Notes: generated from the sequence alone by a model not told the origin. Shown: positions 14,161 through 26,135, counted from the first letter of the stretch. The stretch: 64,000 nucleotides of DNA from Coenobita brevimanus (GCA_032717465.1 CM064732.1:26179891-26243890), one strand, 5' to 3'. Translations and numbers: made by a program.

Positions 14161-16495
14161 AAAAAAAAAAATCCCCAGGTGTAACACTCATCAACTCTCG
14201 GCTTCGCAGCAGGCGAAATGATCCACCAGGTATGCCACCTATAGACCCATCTGCTTCGCCGGAGGTAAAAAGTGACCACCAACATTAGATACAAAACGAT
14301 GTTGTTCTGTGTCCTCGACACTTTGTAATACTGTTGGTGTAGTCGTTATTGAGTAACTCTGATCTGTCTAACCAAAGAGACCTATCAACTGAAGGTAATC
14401 ACCCGATCCTTTGCAGGATGGTTCCGAGCAGTGAACCGATGTTCTCTTGCAAGGGACAGCGCCTCGCCACAGTGAGGTGCATGGAAGAGTGTGGAGATTG
14501 TTTTCCCGGCTGGCCGTTGCTTCTGTATTTCTCCATCCTGCCAACAGGAACAGCATAGTAGGGTCCACATCACTCCGTCATTTGGCTCTTTGTTTACCAC
14601 TGAGCCTTTTAAGTGGTTTTCTGGTAACAGGGAACTGTTACTTTTGTCACTCATTGTTGGGCCACCTTCTATGAATGGAAGAGTAATAAAATGTGACAAG
14701 AAGGATGGGAGAAATAAGAAGAGAGAAGGACACACACAGAGAAAGAATGACAAATGTAAACGAAGAAGCAGGCAGTACTTCATAGAGTGCGAGGATGTTG
14801 GTCGCCACCTTGGAAGAAAGATAGGGGCGGAGAGAGGGTTAGCTCGCTTATACTGAAAGAATGGGTGAAGTGAGTCCTAAAACCTCCCCGCCACCTAAAT
14901 CCTGGCAAGGAGGAGACGGCCACAGCTGAACACGGATGCATTACGTCCCTAGATACTGGCGTGATTAATGAAGGGCTGAGTATTTATGCTGACATTTATG
15001 TCATAAATATTTCTAAGTGCATTCCCTGTTCACTGAATATTCTTAATAATGAATATTGTCTTAATAGACAGGTAAGTATATTACTAAGAGGAGTTTGATG
15101 AGGTTGGTTTTAACTTCTTCACTTGACAACGAGTCCTCATTAGGATTGTCTGTGCTAACTAGAATAAAGAGGGGTATTAAGGTGAAGATTATAAGTTCTG
15201 TATATAATAACATAGGTCCAATTGAAAGGTACATTTTCCTACTGCCACTAAAGAGTACGAGCTTTGTATTTGTTTGCCGACTCCTAAGATGTTTTTAAAA
15301 GTCAGATTGCTGTGAACAGCTTACCTGCACATACATATATTATGTGTTGTTATTTTCATCAGTTGTTTTAATTATTAAGAACATTATGATTCTTTAAATG
15401 ATAATTTTCTTGGTAATTGCTCAGACAAGATAGTGAATAATGCTTTATTAGTAAATACCCTACTCCTGAAGAAACCAGCCAGTAATAATCACCTCCAGAT
15501 AGAATTAAATTAGCATTACTTGTGCCAGATATCCTTTCTCTGAACATTCTCTCGCAACCTAAATATATCGTTATGTCACTGAAAGACAAAGTAAGATACC
15601 TTTCGACCATATTTAAAAAGTATAACATAGTCATTAGTGTCCGTTTAGGTCTCGATGCAAGCTTCACACTCTAAACATTTCTGCACCTTAGACACAGTAA
15701 AACCAGCAATGTAGGCAACGCTATTGGTGGAAAAGAGAGAAACTTTGTTAGACATTGTAACGTAGGCATATTCATTGCTGATAACCCACCTTCCTCTTAG
15801 ACCGTATAATTACAAATGGTCGCACTGATAGCCTCTGTGGGGGAAGTATCTGCCCTGACATTACTATACTCCTTTTACTCTAACTTGGCCTAAAATTACT
15901 TCCTTAGCTTGAATGTTTAGTGGTAACAATTGATTAATACTGGAATATGATGCTAATCTCGTAGCAATACTGTGGAATGGATGTAGAACCGTAGTATTTT
16001 CATCTTCTGTCACTGAGCAACGGGCAATGAGCTACAAAAGAATGAAATATGGGCCAAATTCAGGTGAAAGAACTATAATGTACGTGTCCGGGGCAATCAG
16101 TATGGGCACAGTCTCTGATGGTAAACAGTTTCCGAGCAGCACATCTTGAATATTATCATGCACTAAATGTACTGTTAGGCTGCAGCGTCTTGTCGAATTT
16201 ATTTGTGCACGCATATGCAGAACAAGAAAGTGACATGATGAGCCAGACCACAGGTCAACGTTCGCACAGAATGACGCAGGGTGTATTGGCGGGGAGATGT
16301 GTGCCAGGGCTAAGTTGGCGGCGCTCACGGGACAATGGTTTCACCTGACCTAGCTTGGGCTAGGTGGCAGCCACCACCTACGACATACGCTTTGTACTGT
16401 AGAAACATAAATCTAATTATATACTGATGTGTGTACAGTAGCAATACATCCTGATGATATGTCACTAGTAAGCGACATAGCTCATCCTTGAAATC
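14161..16495. other. Unassigned stretch
   Basis: Several 60-130 codon frames overlap on both strands near 14350-14860 without any recognisable domain. I see no repeat duplicated elsewhere in the window, splice-bounded exon or RNA gene. Confidence 0.45.
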
Positions 16496-16511
16496 ACACA
16501 CACACACACAC

Positions 16512-16755
16512 ACAGTGGTAACGTTCTCGCTTGCCAACTGGTGGACGGGAGTTCGCGCCTCGCTCAGGTTGCGAAAAGTTTCACGGATGAAGTGGGTGGT
16601 TACTGTCCACCTTGAGCAAGGGGACGGGTGTGTGCGTGTGTGAAGGTCACAGCCTTGCCCTTAGATCGGACTATATGAGCTCTCAGCTCCCTTCCGGGAG
16701 GGTAAAAAGCTGACGATCACGATCATCAAGTGATCCTGACCGACCCGGTGAATTA
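16512..16755 (+). mobile_element. tRNA-derived SINE, family C
   Basis: It starts after a (CA)n run with a tRNA-like head. An A-box-like 'AGTGGTAACGTTCTCGC' (about 16515) is followed by a B-box-like GAGTTCGCGCC (16549-16559). The body ends in an (AC)n run at 16755-16773. The head resembles that of the SINE at 51551 ('GGTGGACGGGAGTTCGCGCC' against 'TGATGGACGAGGGTTCGCC'). The body differs, so I treat it as a separate family. Confidence 0.5.
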
Positions 16756-17069
16756 CACACACACACACACACAAAGGCTCCTAAGCTGGATAGGACCAGC
16801 AGGCAAAAACCAGGATCCAACGTCTGTGATGTTAAACTATTTAGCATGGGGTATACATCATAATTTTTTGATTGAATGAACACACATTTACTTCATTTAA
16901 ATGTTCCTTTCCAGCAGGGAATTACTTTAAATCCAGATGACTGGCAAATGAAAATGCGACGCTCCCAATCACGGGTGAGTCAAGTGCATAAGGAGGAGGA
17001 GGGGAATAGAAGGTGAAAGGTAGGTGAGGAGAAGCAAATTAGGTATTTACTTCTACACTCATTCCAACT

Positions 17070-17720
17070 TCTCCAGTTCCTATTGCTCCTCCTCCTCCCA
17101 CCTCCTTCCTCCTCCTCCTCCTCCTCCTCCCCCTCCCCACTCCCTCCTCCTTTCTCCTCCTCCTTCTTTTCATATTCATTTTCCCTGCTCTGTTTTTGGT
17201 TTCCTTCTGTACAGGAATAAGAAGGGGATGTGAATAACGAAGAAAAGAGAAGGAGCTTGAGAAGGGAAAAAGAAATAGTAGGCAATGAGTCAAAAAGACT
17301 CAGGAGGAGAGAGAGATGAGGTGAGTGAAAGCGAGATAAAGAAGGAAGAATAAGAAGAGGAAGTAGAGAGTAGCACAAAAGCGATAGAGGAGGAGGAGAA
17401 AGGTGGAATAGAGAAAAGCAGAGACAACATATGAGCATCAGGCATAAGAATAAGGAGAAAATTGAGGAATAAAGTTGTAACATGAGAATCGGACACAAGA
17501 AAGAAACGAAGGATAGGGAAGAGGAGGAAGAAGAAGAAAAGGAAGAAGGAAAGGAAGAGGAGAATGAGGAGGAGGAGGAAGAAGAAGAGGGAAACAGGTG
17601 GCTTGGCGGAGATTTTTAGAAGAAAAACGAAGGAAAATTAAAGATATTTAGAACGAACGAAAAGTGCAGTGGAAGGAGAGAGGAAGGGAGGAACAGACAA
17701 GTAAAAGGATGTAAAAACTA
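17070..17720. repeat. (TCC)n tract and following purine-rich tract
   Basis: Plus-strand pyrimidine-rich CTCCTCCTCC (about 17080-17165) is followed by plus-strand purine-rich sequence from about 17220 to 17720. The strand switch makes an inverted compositional symmetry. Frames translating to Ser/Pro or Glu/Arg/Gly runs are artefacts. Confidence 0.85.
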
Positions 17721-18633
17721 AAAAGTATGTATAAAAAAAAAAAAAACGTTGGGAGGATAGGAAGGAAAATTGAGAGCAACAGACCTAATGGACCTTTCCA
17801 GGTAAACCAAATGGTCTTTGCGAGAAAATGAGAGTAACATTGGAAGAGAAATATCAGACAAATAAGAGAGGAAAGAAGGAACGAGCAGGCTAGATGAGAG
17901 AAATTTTTTGATAAAAATTTGGAGGAAAATCTGAGGAGGATAGATTTGCAGATTCAAGTCATTTAAGGAGTGAAGAAAAAAAAAAAAGAACCATTCGTTG
18001 TTTATATCCTTTTCTGCCCATCAAGATACTTCATCGGAGGCCGGGGTCATGTTCAAAGATGAAAAAGTGTTCATATTTCGTTGTCTTCTCAGTTTCAGCG
18101 TCAGTGTGTTGTCTTTTGTCTGTGAGCTTTTGTTGGTGTTCAGTGTCTCCTAATTTCTAATGTAGCAAGACAAGAAAATACTGTGTTTCATTATTACTGG
18201 CAACAATTTGTATTGTAAATTTTTCAGATTGTTTTTTTTTTTCCTCTCTCTCTCTCTTTTCTTTCCGATGAAATGTGTACAGTAATACTAACACTGATCT
18301 CATCTATTGAAGACCATTTTTTTTTTTTTTTTTTTTTAGGGCGAGTATCACTTGTTAATAGACACCAATAAGTTAAAAAAAAAAAAATGCAGGTCATTTG
18401 CTATACTGTGAACAAATTACTACTATGTAGACAGTTTCTGTGAGTAGTTTTCAAGCATCATTAAAACTAAGATGAAAGTAACAGAAAGGAAAATAGCAGA
18501 AATGAAGGGAAAGTGGAGAGACGAAGGATGAAGTCTTTGTATGGTAAGAAGGATGAAGTCTTTGTATGGTAACAAATGATTTAAAGAAAAAACGTGAATG
18601 GGAGCATATTACGAAGAATGAGACAGGTACAAG

Positions 18634-18666
<33 letters not shown>

Positions 18667-19790
18667 TGTATCGGTAAAGGAGCGAGGAATGATCTTTAGA
18701 ATTAAAAGAGAAAAATAATATTCAGATATCATGGCTTAAATGTAAAACAAAATAAGTACAGAAACAAGAGAACATATCAGTTTTGTTTCTAATTTACGAT
18801 CTGTTCAGGAAAGCTACCCTCGAAATACGCACAGTTGCATTATCAGACTACTTGTAGCTCTCTCGTATTCATATCTTCTTCCTCGTTTCCTTCAGTTTCT
18901 GGGAACTTTTCGATCTGGAGAGGTTAGTTGTTGCCTTTATCACTACTTTGCTACGGGAAGTCTCCCTTATGAAGAGAATAAATTCACCTGCGGATGAATT
19001 GATTAAAATGAAAAAGGACATCTAACGATTATTTTGTCGTGATTCATCATATGGATTGCACAGGAATTTGCTGAAAACCCTAATAGAACAGTCACCTAAA
19101 ATCCTTCTTAGAAAGCAAACTTATTCATGAAACGACATCCACAGAGTTCCATATTAATAGTTTAGGTCAGCCAAGCATTGATAATGTGGAAAAGAAGTGT
19201 TATAAGACTGTATTGTTCAGAAATTTACCAGTTTGTTCATATTATTAACATTCATATTATTGTTTCACAGGTCTACAAAAAAAAAAAAAATCTAATCGGT
19301 ATTTCGCGATAAAAACTAGCCAGTCGTACTAAATGGGTCACTAAGTGTGTCCATGACCCATTTTAAAACAGCTAATCGAAAGATGATAATCCACCTTCCG
19401 GATACATAGAGATTCCTCTACGTCACTGCAGGCACATGAGAAGGTCATTCAAGTACGGAATTGTCATCAGCATCAATAGCACATCATTAGTAGCATGACT
19501 ATTAAATTTTATATTGAACAGTCCTACTTAATTACTAAGTGGAAAACTCTAGCTAGTAGATTACTTACACTGGCAATAAAGTGCCATTGTGTGAAAGGGT
19601 CTGCGTAATTAATGTGCACTGATGCAGTTTTATTCCATTGCATTATTTTTTAACTCAAGGCTTTATTTAGGTTCAGTTAGTTCATCCCTGAAGTTCAGCA
19701 GGCTTGTGTGTAGACGTCACATAAGACAACTAAAAAGCACGGTTGTGTGCTTTGTGCTCTAATTGGAAGTGACCACATTGTGATATGTTT
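17721..19790. other. Unassigned stretch with simple repeats
   Basis: It holds a perfect 24-bp tandem duplication (GAAGGATGAAGTCTTTGTATGGTAA-type) at about 18523-18572, (GA)n at 18634-18661 and poly(T)/poly(A) runs near 18318 and 18376. No gene is recognised. Confidence 0.6.
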
Positions 19791-20560
19791 TTAACCCGCC
19801 CCATCCCGTCGACCTATGGGTACGTTGCAACAATTTGCATTTGCCAGTCCCAGCGACGTACCGGTACGTCGTGCAATTGCAAGGTCCCTAATTTGCACAA
19901 TTTTCAATTTTCACGCGTGATTTTTTGTATGTATACACGGGACACCTTCCTCTATTCCTTTACAAGATGCCAAGCAGGAACAATGCCTTACACCGCATTA
20001 CCTCCCCCCTCTCCCCCTCACGCCATTGTCTCGGCAATTCACCTGTTACTAGTGACCTGGCCAATAAAGACATTCAGGGCCAGAGTGATTCCCCAATTGA
20101 TGACAATGTGGAGGACAAGGTTTACATAGCATTAGAGGAAGAAACAGTCAGAAATGATGATCAGATAATGTGGGAAAAAAAGGTCATGAATGGTGATTAG
20201 TTAGTGAGTGAAACAATGCTTATAATGCCTATATTACTGATTGAAAACCAATATACTCTCATACCACATATAAATTCGTACCAAGTAAATAAATAAATAC
20301 CGTTTATGAGTGGATAAAATAGTTACCCCCCCATAGAACTAGTTTTCTTTCTTTGGTGCCAGCATGTTAGAAAACCCAGTCAGGTAAGGAGGAACTCCTA
20401 CCTGGATTGAGTATTTTAAACCTCAGGTGAGCAATTTCTCTATGAATTTTCGATGTTTCTCACCAAAAGCGGAGGTTTTAGCCAAAAAAAAAAAAATCGA
20501 AAATACCTCGGGACTGGGGGATGTCGGAGGTGCGGAAAACCTCGGGACGTGACGGGTTAA
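19791..20560 (+). mobile_element. Non-autonomous piggyBac-like element, 770 bp
   Basis: It is bounded by TTAA at 19791-19794 and 20557-20560, the target site duplicated by piggyBac transposases. Inside are terminal inverted repeats CCCGCCCCATCCCG (left) and CCCGTCACGTCCCG (right, reverse complement). A 77-codon frame starting at about 19967 has the same layout as the N-terminus encoded by the element at 46220, with acidic stretches such as 'DSPIDDNVEDKV'. It then closes, and no catalytic domain is present. The right end (20340-20556) is clearly related to 48310-48544. It is best read as an internal-deletion derivative. Confidence 0.8.
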
Positions 20561-20814
20561 AGCAAACTAACACCAAACTTGGATCAGTTTCCCAGCATTA
20601 TTGGAATTCATCGTTACATTAACCATCTCATGAGTCAACTGCAGGGGGATGCAGAGGAGAGGGGAGAGGAAGAGATGGAGGAGGGAGACGAGGAAGAGGC
20701 AGAGGTAGGGGACAAAGAGGGCAGGGCATGGGGAAGGCACAACAAGTGACCCCTACATCAATTATTACTGTAACTAATATAGTAATGTTGCATTTTCGGT
20801 TACACAAAATAAAA

Positions 20815-20816
20815 CA

Positions 20817-20864
<48 letters not shown>
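20815..20864. repeat. (CA)n microsatellite
   Basis: CA dinucleotide run of about 24 units with one CATA interruption. Confidence 0.97.
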
Positions 20865-20867
<3 letters not shown>

Positions 20868-20972
20868 TTATGCAAAATAGTCGTGCAAAGCACACAACAG
20901 CAGATTTTTATTCTGTCCTGTAACCTGTTGAGGGACAGGACTTGATTGCATTCTGTACAAGTTTCCTCATGG

Positions 20973-21470
20973 CTACACTTTTACTGAGTTCTGTATTTTT
21001 CTTCTGTTTCTTTTTTCTTCTTCATTAATCTTTTTGCAGTAGAAATGCAAGCGAGCATTGATAAACTTGCTTAGAAGTTTGTTTTTGAGGTTGTGACTGG
21101 TAGGAATATCATAATTTTTGGTTAGGTTTACTGCTTCATTCATCAGGGTTTTCTTAATGTTATCCTTTCCTGTCAAATCACACTGACCTTTCCTGAACAT
21201 CAGCTCGACTTTATGCAGCATCTCATATACTTTATAAGTCCTCCTTTTTTGTATTCCTTGAGTAAAGTGAGGTCTGCTGCTTTATGAGCTGTCTGATGGG
21301 GTGATGATATTACATCTCCCAGGCACTCGTCACAGGTGGTCTCCGTGTTTTTTACACTGTGAACACAGTAGCCTATAAAGTTGTACAAAGAATCACTCTC
21401 TGTCACTGACAAGTCCTGCTGACCTTCATCTGTGAAGGTTATTATGCTGACTTCAGACTCACGTGAAAAA
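20973..21470 (-). pseudogene. C-terminal part of a THAP/P-element-like transposase
   Basis: The minus strand encodes 'SLYNFIGYCVHSVKNTETTC', a C-x2-C pair and 'LTLLKEYKKGGL' (21412-21215). After a one-base frame change it continues with 'VYEMLHKVELMFRKGQCDL' (21233-20973). The order GYCV..., paired cysteines, 'LTxLKxYKKGGL' and a Lys-rich tail is what I associate with the C-terminus of P-element-type, THAP-bearing transposases. The frameshift near 21220 and the absence of the central RNase-H-like and GTP-binding regions make it a remnant. It lies 0.8 kb downstream of the THAP exon on the same strand. Domestication of an intact relative cannot be judged from this copy. Confidence 0.6.
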
Positions 21471-22236
21471 GTGTTACAGCTTCTAAGTAACCAATGATAA
21501 CATTAGAAGTAAACTAGAGTACCTATATAGGTACTCTCAGGTAAACTGTATGTTACATTGGACCCCTTAGAAACTTGTAACATTCATAGACGGTTGACTG
21601 AAGAGTCACGTAGGTACACGTCCACATAATATACAGTACATAAAATGCACGTAGTACACGTATACAGTAGTACACGAAAAAAAACATGATGCACGTTCCA
21701 CGTATTGTCACAACACACGAAATAATAAGAGTACATGTAGAATACACATCAAAAGATTCTGTACGGATAATGCAGATAAGAATATGCGTAAAAACACAAG
21801 ACATGTGATAATAGACACACGAAAGGCAAACGTCATACACATAGGAACAGTAGCATACGATAGTATAAAAGTAGGATAGTATAATGGTAGGCTACCTTGG
21901 TATGAAGAGAGCTCTATTATTTTGTGAATAATACTTTTTTTCCATGTAGGCATAATACACAAGTAACAAAATACACTCATATGAACAGGAAGTATAATAA
22001 TAATACATATGCAAGATATGCATAAACAACCATAAACAACTAATATCAACATAGTATGAAAAAAAAACGTGAATTTGTGAGTCATCACTTCTTACGCAAA
22101 TTCATTCTCAGTGATTAACCCGTCCTGATACTCTTATCTACTATAGTGGTTCCCTCGTACACCGACAGTTCATTTATTTCTACGGCAGAGAGAAACAAAC
22201 TCCCAGCAAATTACATGAAAACATTCATTAAGCATA
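21471..22236. other. Presumed intron or deletion scar between THAP exon and transposase tail
   Basis: An AT-rich segment full of ACACG/TACACGT and CATA words (about 21600-22060), with no recognisable coding block. In an intact element the catalytic core would be expected here. TTAACCCGTCC at about 22115 resembles a piggyBac-type end, but no partner was found. Confidence 0.4.
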
Positions 22237-22242
22237 CCATAC

Positions 22243-22422
22243 CTCACATAAGACTGATTTAGAAGTTGGTTCCCACCCCAGACGATTGACTTTATTCCTC
22301 CATAATTTCCTTCTTTCTGGATCAGATGGAAATGTGAACATTTTTAAGCCTTTCTCTGGTCGATTGGCACACCCATAGGCAGAACAGCCTGGCATCACGC
22401 CCATCTCAGCAACAACAAACAT
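22243..22422 (-). pseudogene. THAP zinc-finger exon
   Basis: Encodes about 60 residues with the front of a THAP (C2CH) DNA-binding domain. Cys13 and Cys18 lie in the 'MPGCSAYGC' start block, Phe/Pro in 'MFTFPSDPERRKLW', Trp41 and Trp50 follow, and the third Cys is residue 59. Translation meets AG|GTATGG (donor at 22242) right after 'LCE', exactly where the partner 'xHF' should begin, so this is a spliced first coding exon. Three in-frame ATGs are possible (22422, 22404, 22395). The third gives the usual short 'MPGCSAYGC' start. Together with 20973-21470 it forms a broken P-element-like unit. It might alternatively be a host THAP gene exon whose next exon is not visible. Confidence 0.65.
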
Positions 22423-22484
22423 GAACTAACGCTAACGGAATGCCTGCGCCTGAGTCTCAGTCAGGCAGCACGCGAATTTGGCAG

Positions 22485-22497
22485 GAAAATGGCGGCC
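22485..22497 (+). promoter_or_regulatory. YY1/Pho-like motif upstream of THAP exon
   Basis: AAAATGGCGGCC matches the YY1/Pleiohomeotic consensus (AAnATGGCGGC). It lies about 65 bp upstream of the THAP start codon in a CpG-containing patch, as in many TATA-less promoters. Function is inferred from the motif and its position only. Confidence 0.35.
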
Positions 22498-22629
22498 ATC
22501 AGCTGAGCATCCGGTATGTCGCTACTTTCCCGGTATATAAGTACTCTAGTATCATCTATCAGTACTGCCAATGTCCAACACTGGTCAGCACTCCTAATCT
22601 AATCTGTACTCCCATTAATTGTTGACAAT

Positions 22630-23288
22630 TTAGCTATTTCATGCCGTTCTTGGCTCCCCTCCCTACCTCCCTTCCATTACCCTCTCCTCTCGCCTGCCCG
22701 GCCGTGCTATGCTAAGTAAATCTTCCCTGGAATTTTCCATTGATTTCATCCATTGAAATAAGCCCTATGCCCTATTCTTATACCAAATAAAAAAAAAAAG
22801 AAATAAGGTGAGTGCCATACACTTGGAATTGGCCAATTATCACCTGACAACACCTCACGTGCACTCATTCGCTAATTTTCGCTCTTTATTTCCCCTTGAA
22901 ATATGCCATATAATATATTCTTGTAATAAAAATATATATGAGATAGGAAGGGAGAAGCCTAAGTGATATTTACATTCACCTGGAACTACCTAATTTATTA
23001 TGTATTGTCTAGATTTCCTGCCAATCATTTCATAGTGTATATATTAGCAGCTGTCACCACACTGACATTGGCAGCATTACACTCCCCCTAGGCCACCAGT
23101 CCACCACACTGTATTCAGTTTACTATCGTCTTTCAAGGTGAAACCACGTCGGATTCGCGCCTGTCCAATTCTGCCACTTTTTAGCCCCATACAAAGGGCC
23201 CTGTGACCTCTACCCCCTACTAAACCTCATGTGGAAAAGGGTAAAGGCCTAAGTGACTGCTGTGGAACGTGAACTGGCTAATTTATCA
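22630..23288. other. Unassigned stretch between THAP exon and candidate small exon
   Basis: C/T-rich near 22650-22720 and AT-rich elsewhere. No recognisable gene, and no TATA-box assignment that I would defend. Confidence 0.4.
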
Positions 23289-23322
23289 ATGAAAATGATG
23301 GATAGTGACTACGATCTTCCTG
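23289..23322 (+). CDS. Possible tiny first coding exon (speculative)
   Basis: An ATG at 23289 opens a 12-residue acidic reading frame ending at a strong splice donor G|GTGAGTAA (23323). A second exon-like stretch, a basic 'KSYGNRQRLSKHPRRKLK' segment followed by AAG|GTATGT, lies at about 24026-24087. No acceptor or domain ties them together. Chance is quite possible. Confidence 0.15.
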
Positions 23323-23328
23323 GTGAGT

Positions 23329-24300
23329 AAAACAGTGCAAGTGGAAATGTAAACAATGTGTAAATAGCAAGTGAAAGCAATGAAAGTAAATATAAGTGAA
23401 CAGTGGAAAATAGTTTTATAAGTTACTGCAAGTGACAGTGCATAACACAGTATAAATAAAATAGAAATGTAAATAATGTAAATAAAATAGAGAATGTAAA
23501 TAGAAATGTAAATGAGTAGTAATATAAGAATACGAGTATATATACTAGGAGTAATGAAAGTGAAAGTTTCACTCTAGCATGTATGAATACTATGAGTTAT
23601 GAAAATGGACGTGAAAGTGACAGATTCACTCTCAACGCTAGTATACAGGACGAGAAAGTGAATGCTACGTATTTTACTGAGAGAGAAATTGAATGCCTAC
23701 AGTGACAATAAACTACTATTAATGAAGGAAACTTATGGATAAAGACTGCAGATATATATGTGTTATATAGTAATAGAAATATAAAGTGTGAGTGTTTTTA
23801 CGAATAATAAATGACAGAACACCAGCGGCGAACGAGCGTAAGTGGGAAGGTCATACGTGCTCGTAATTTTCATTTTTTCAGATTTTTTTTTTTTTTGGAG
23901 TATGAATTCCAAATTATTTAAGAATCACAGAATAGTGTTTCTAGTGATAATATCAGGGTGTGGTAATCATATTACGGGTTGTCGGGAAGTGTAAAGTGGA
24001 GACCTCGTTACCCAAATTCAGAGGTCTCCAAAAGTCCTACGGTAATCGACAAAGGCTCAGCAAACATCCCAGGAGAAAGCTGAAGGTATGTGCCACAAGC
24101 ATATTTATTTTTAATATTTTAGGACTAATAACTGATTTTTGGCAAATATTTTTAGAGAGTCTGTCAGAGCGCGAATATGCCCGCGAGACATGCTAGTCAA
24201 GCAAAAACAACCCTGCGGTTTAGGGGTTAATTGTAATTGAAATGCAAGAATTTTTATTGTTTATTTCATAAATGGATTATAAAAAAAATTAGGAAAGTAA
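23329..24300. other. A-rich low-complexity region
   Basis: Bases about 23330-23560 consist of AAATGTAAATAA-like words. The remainder contains no recognised element apart from the exon-like basic stretch near 24026-24087. Confidence 0.5.
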
Positions 24301-24618
24301 GTAAATAAAAATTTAATAATTTAAAAATGGGGAATAGGGATCGCTAAAAAGAGTAAACAAACAAGTAAGGATCGCTGGAGAGCATTCAGAACCAGCAAGG
24401 ATACAAGTAACACTGAAATTGTAAATCCACATATCCCTGTTTTGACTCTTTACATACTGTTAATACCAGAGTCAAAAGGGATTTGTGGGTTTACATTGTC
24501 AACGTTACTTGAATTCTTGCTGGTTTTGCATGGTCTCCAGTGATCCTCCCTTGTTTGTTTACTTTTTTTTATTTATCCTTATTCCCAGTATTTAGACTAC
24601 TAATTTTTTTTTATTTAC
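24301..24618. repeat. 318-bp foldback (long inverted repeat)
   Basis: Two arms of about 150 nt (24301-24449 and 24468-24618) are imperfect reverse complements around an 18-nt loop. The inner stem is TTTTGACTCT (24440-24449) / AGAGTCAAAA (24468-24477). A middle pair is GTAAACAAACAAG (24353-24365) / CTTGTTTGTTTAC (24550-24562), and an outer pair is GTAAATAAAA / TTTTATTTAC. The inner 100 bp of each arm are the best conserved. This is a foldback/MITE-like structure with hairpin-RNA potential. Confidence 0.85.
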
Positions 24619-24764
24619 CTGGTGGAAAAACAATTAGATGTGGCCTTAGAGATAACTAAACCCCCTTCCTTTCCTCCAATATATAAATCAGCTTTGTAAA
24701 TTTATGGTTCATAGAGTACTGTATATCACTTCCTATGTAGTTTCTCACTTCTCTTTAAAAGTGT

Positions 24765-25076
24765 GTGTGTGTGCATAATGATAAGACAAACAAACATTGT
24801 GAATCATTTTATAGACAATCTCTTTGCCCATATTTCTTCATCTTTATTATTTACCATTATTTACCAGTTTCTTTCATAGCTACAAGTTATCCATCGGCTC
24901 TCTTTACATCCTTTTCTGTATGTGCAGTCCTTTACATGTTTTTTCTTTTATAGTTTTATATTATATATTCTTATGTATGCCTTAAATTTATCTTCTTTTT
25001 ATTCTCTCTCAGGTTTAGTACGTACCCATGTATCAGGATTCTTTAAAGCAATTTGCTGCATACCCTATCATACCAA

Positions 25077-25117
<41 letters not shown>
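24765..25117. other. Unassigned stretch ending in (GT)n
   Basis: T-rich sequence with a (GT)n microsatellite at 25080-25117. The frame across it has no domain. Confidence 0.6.
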
Positions 25118-25120
<3 letters not shown>

Positions 25121-25515
25121 CTACGTACATGATTTCCATATTCCCGAAGAGTACATACACTACATCACTTTCATCGCCACAGTTGGTTTATTGTGGTTGA
25201 CACATAAGTGACGTGGATGAGGAAAATGGATATAAATATGTATATCCGTATGTACAAAAGAGCCACACTGTTCGTTCATTTGTTTGTCCTTCAATCCCGC
25301 CCAAGCCAAGGGAATGAGAATCCCAGACCCATATATATTCTGAATCAGGGTGACCCAAGGATGGTTTTAGGGGAGTCAGAATTCAGATCTGGGTTATCTG
25401 AGGTCAATGGTAGTGTGTTTGCCTTTTGGCCTGGGCAACGCCGGGTACCCCTGCAGCCCAATTTCCGGCATGGAGACTCACATGACATCTAGTTCAGACA
25501 TAGGCTATGTGAGGT

Positions 25516-25707
25516 TGACCTCCAAGGTTATTTGAGGTCACTGGTCGGAGATCATTTGAGGTCACTGGTTGAAAGTCATTTGAGATCACCGGTACTACAG
25601 GCTCGAATGACTGGACCCAGCAGCCCAATTTTTGGCATGGAGACTCACGTGACCTCCAGTTCGGACATAGGCTTTGCGGGGTTGGCCTCCAAGGTCATTT
25701 GATGTCA
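25516..25707 (+). promoter_or_regulatory. Cluster of AGGTCA direct repeats (DR4-like), R unit 1
   Basis: Hexamer pairs separated by TTTG: AGGTTA/AGGTCA (25525-25540), AGATCA/AGGTCA (25549-25564), AAGTCA/AGATCA (25573-25588) and AGGTCA/ATGTCA (25692-25707). The first is preceded by TGACCT (25516). AGGTCA with 4-bp spacing is a nuclear-receptor/RXR-type half-site arrangement. Binding is not shown by sequence alone. Confidence 0.4.
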
Positions 25708-26135
25708 CAGGTAATCGTAAATAAGTGCTGACAAATACTGTGCGTTAGTCTGTGAAAGTTGAAATAGAATGTTCCTGAACCTCATATAATACCTCTTCAA
25801 AAGCATAACAAGTACATATTTCTGGAGTAGAAGGAAAGGTTGAACTAGAAGAAATAGGATTAGAGGAAAAAAGAAAAGATCTGCATTGTTTGTCATTCAG
25901 TTATGCCCAAAGCAAGGGCCAGAGACCCCCAGACCCATATACTCATATATTCTGAATCAGGGTGACCCAAGGATAGTTATTGTGGGGTCAAAATTCAGAT
26001 CTGGGTCTTTTGAGATCACTGGCAGTGTTCACCTTTTTGGCCTGATCAACGCCGGCTACCCCTGCGGCCCATTGTTTGGCATGGAGACTAACATGACTCC
26101 CTATGAGAACATAGGCTTTGTGAGGTTGATTTACA

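Noticed and set aside
22115..24230. piggyBac-like element between TTAACCCGTCC (22115) and GGGGTTAA (24225)
   Set aside because: The two ends do not match as inverted repeats and the interior lacks related sequence.
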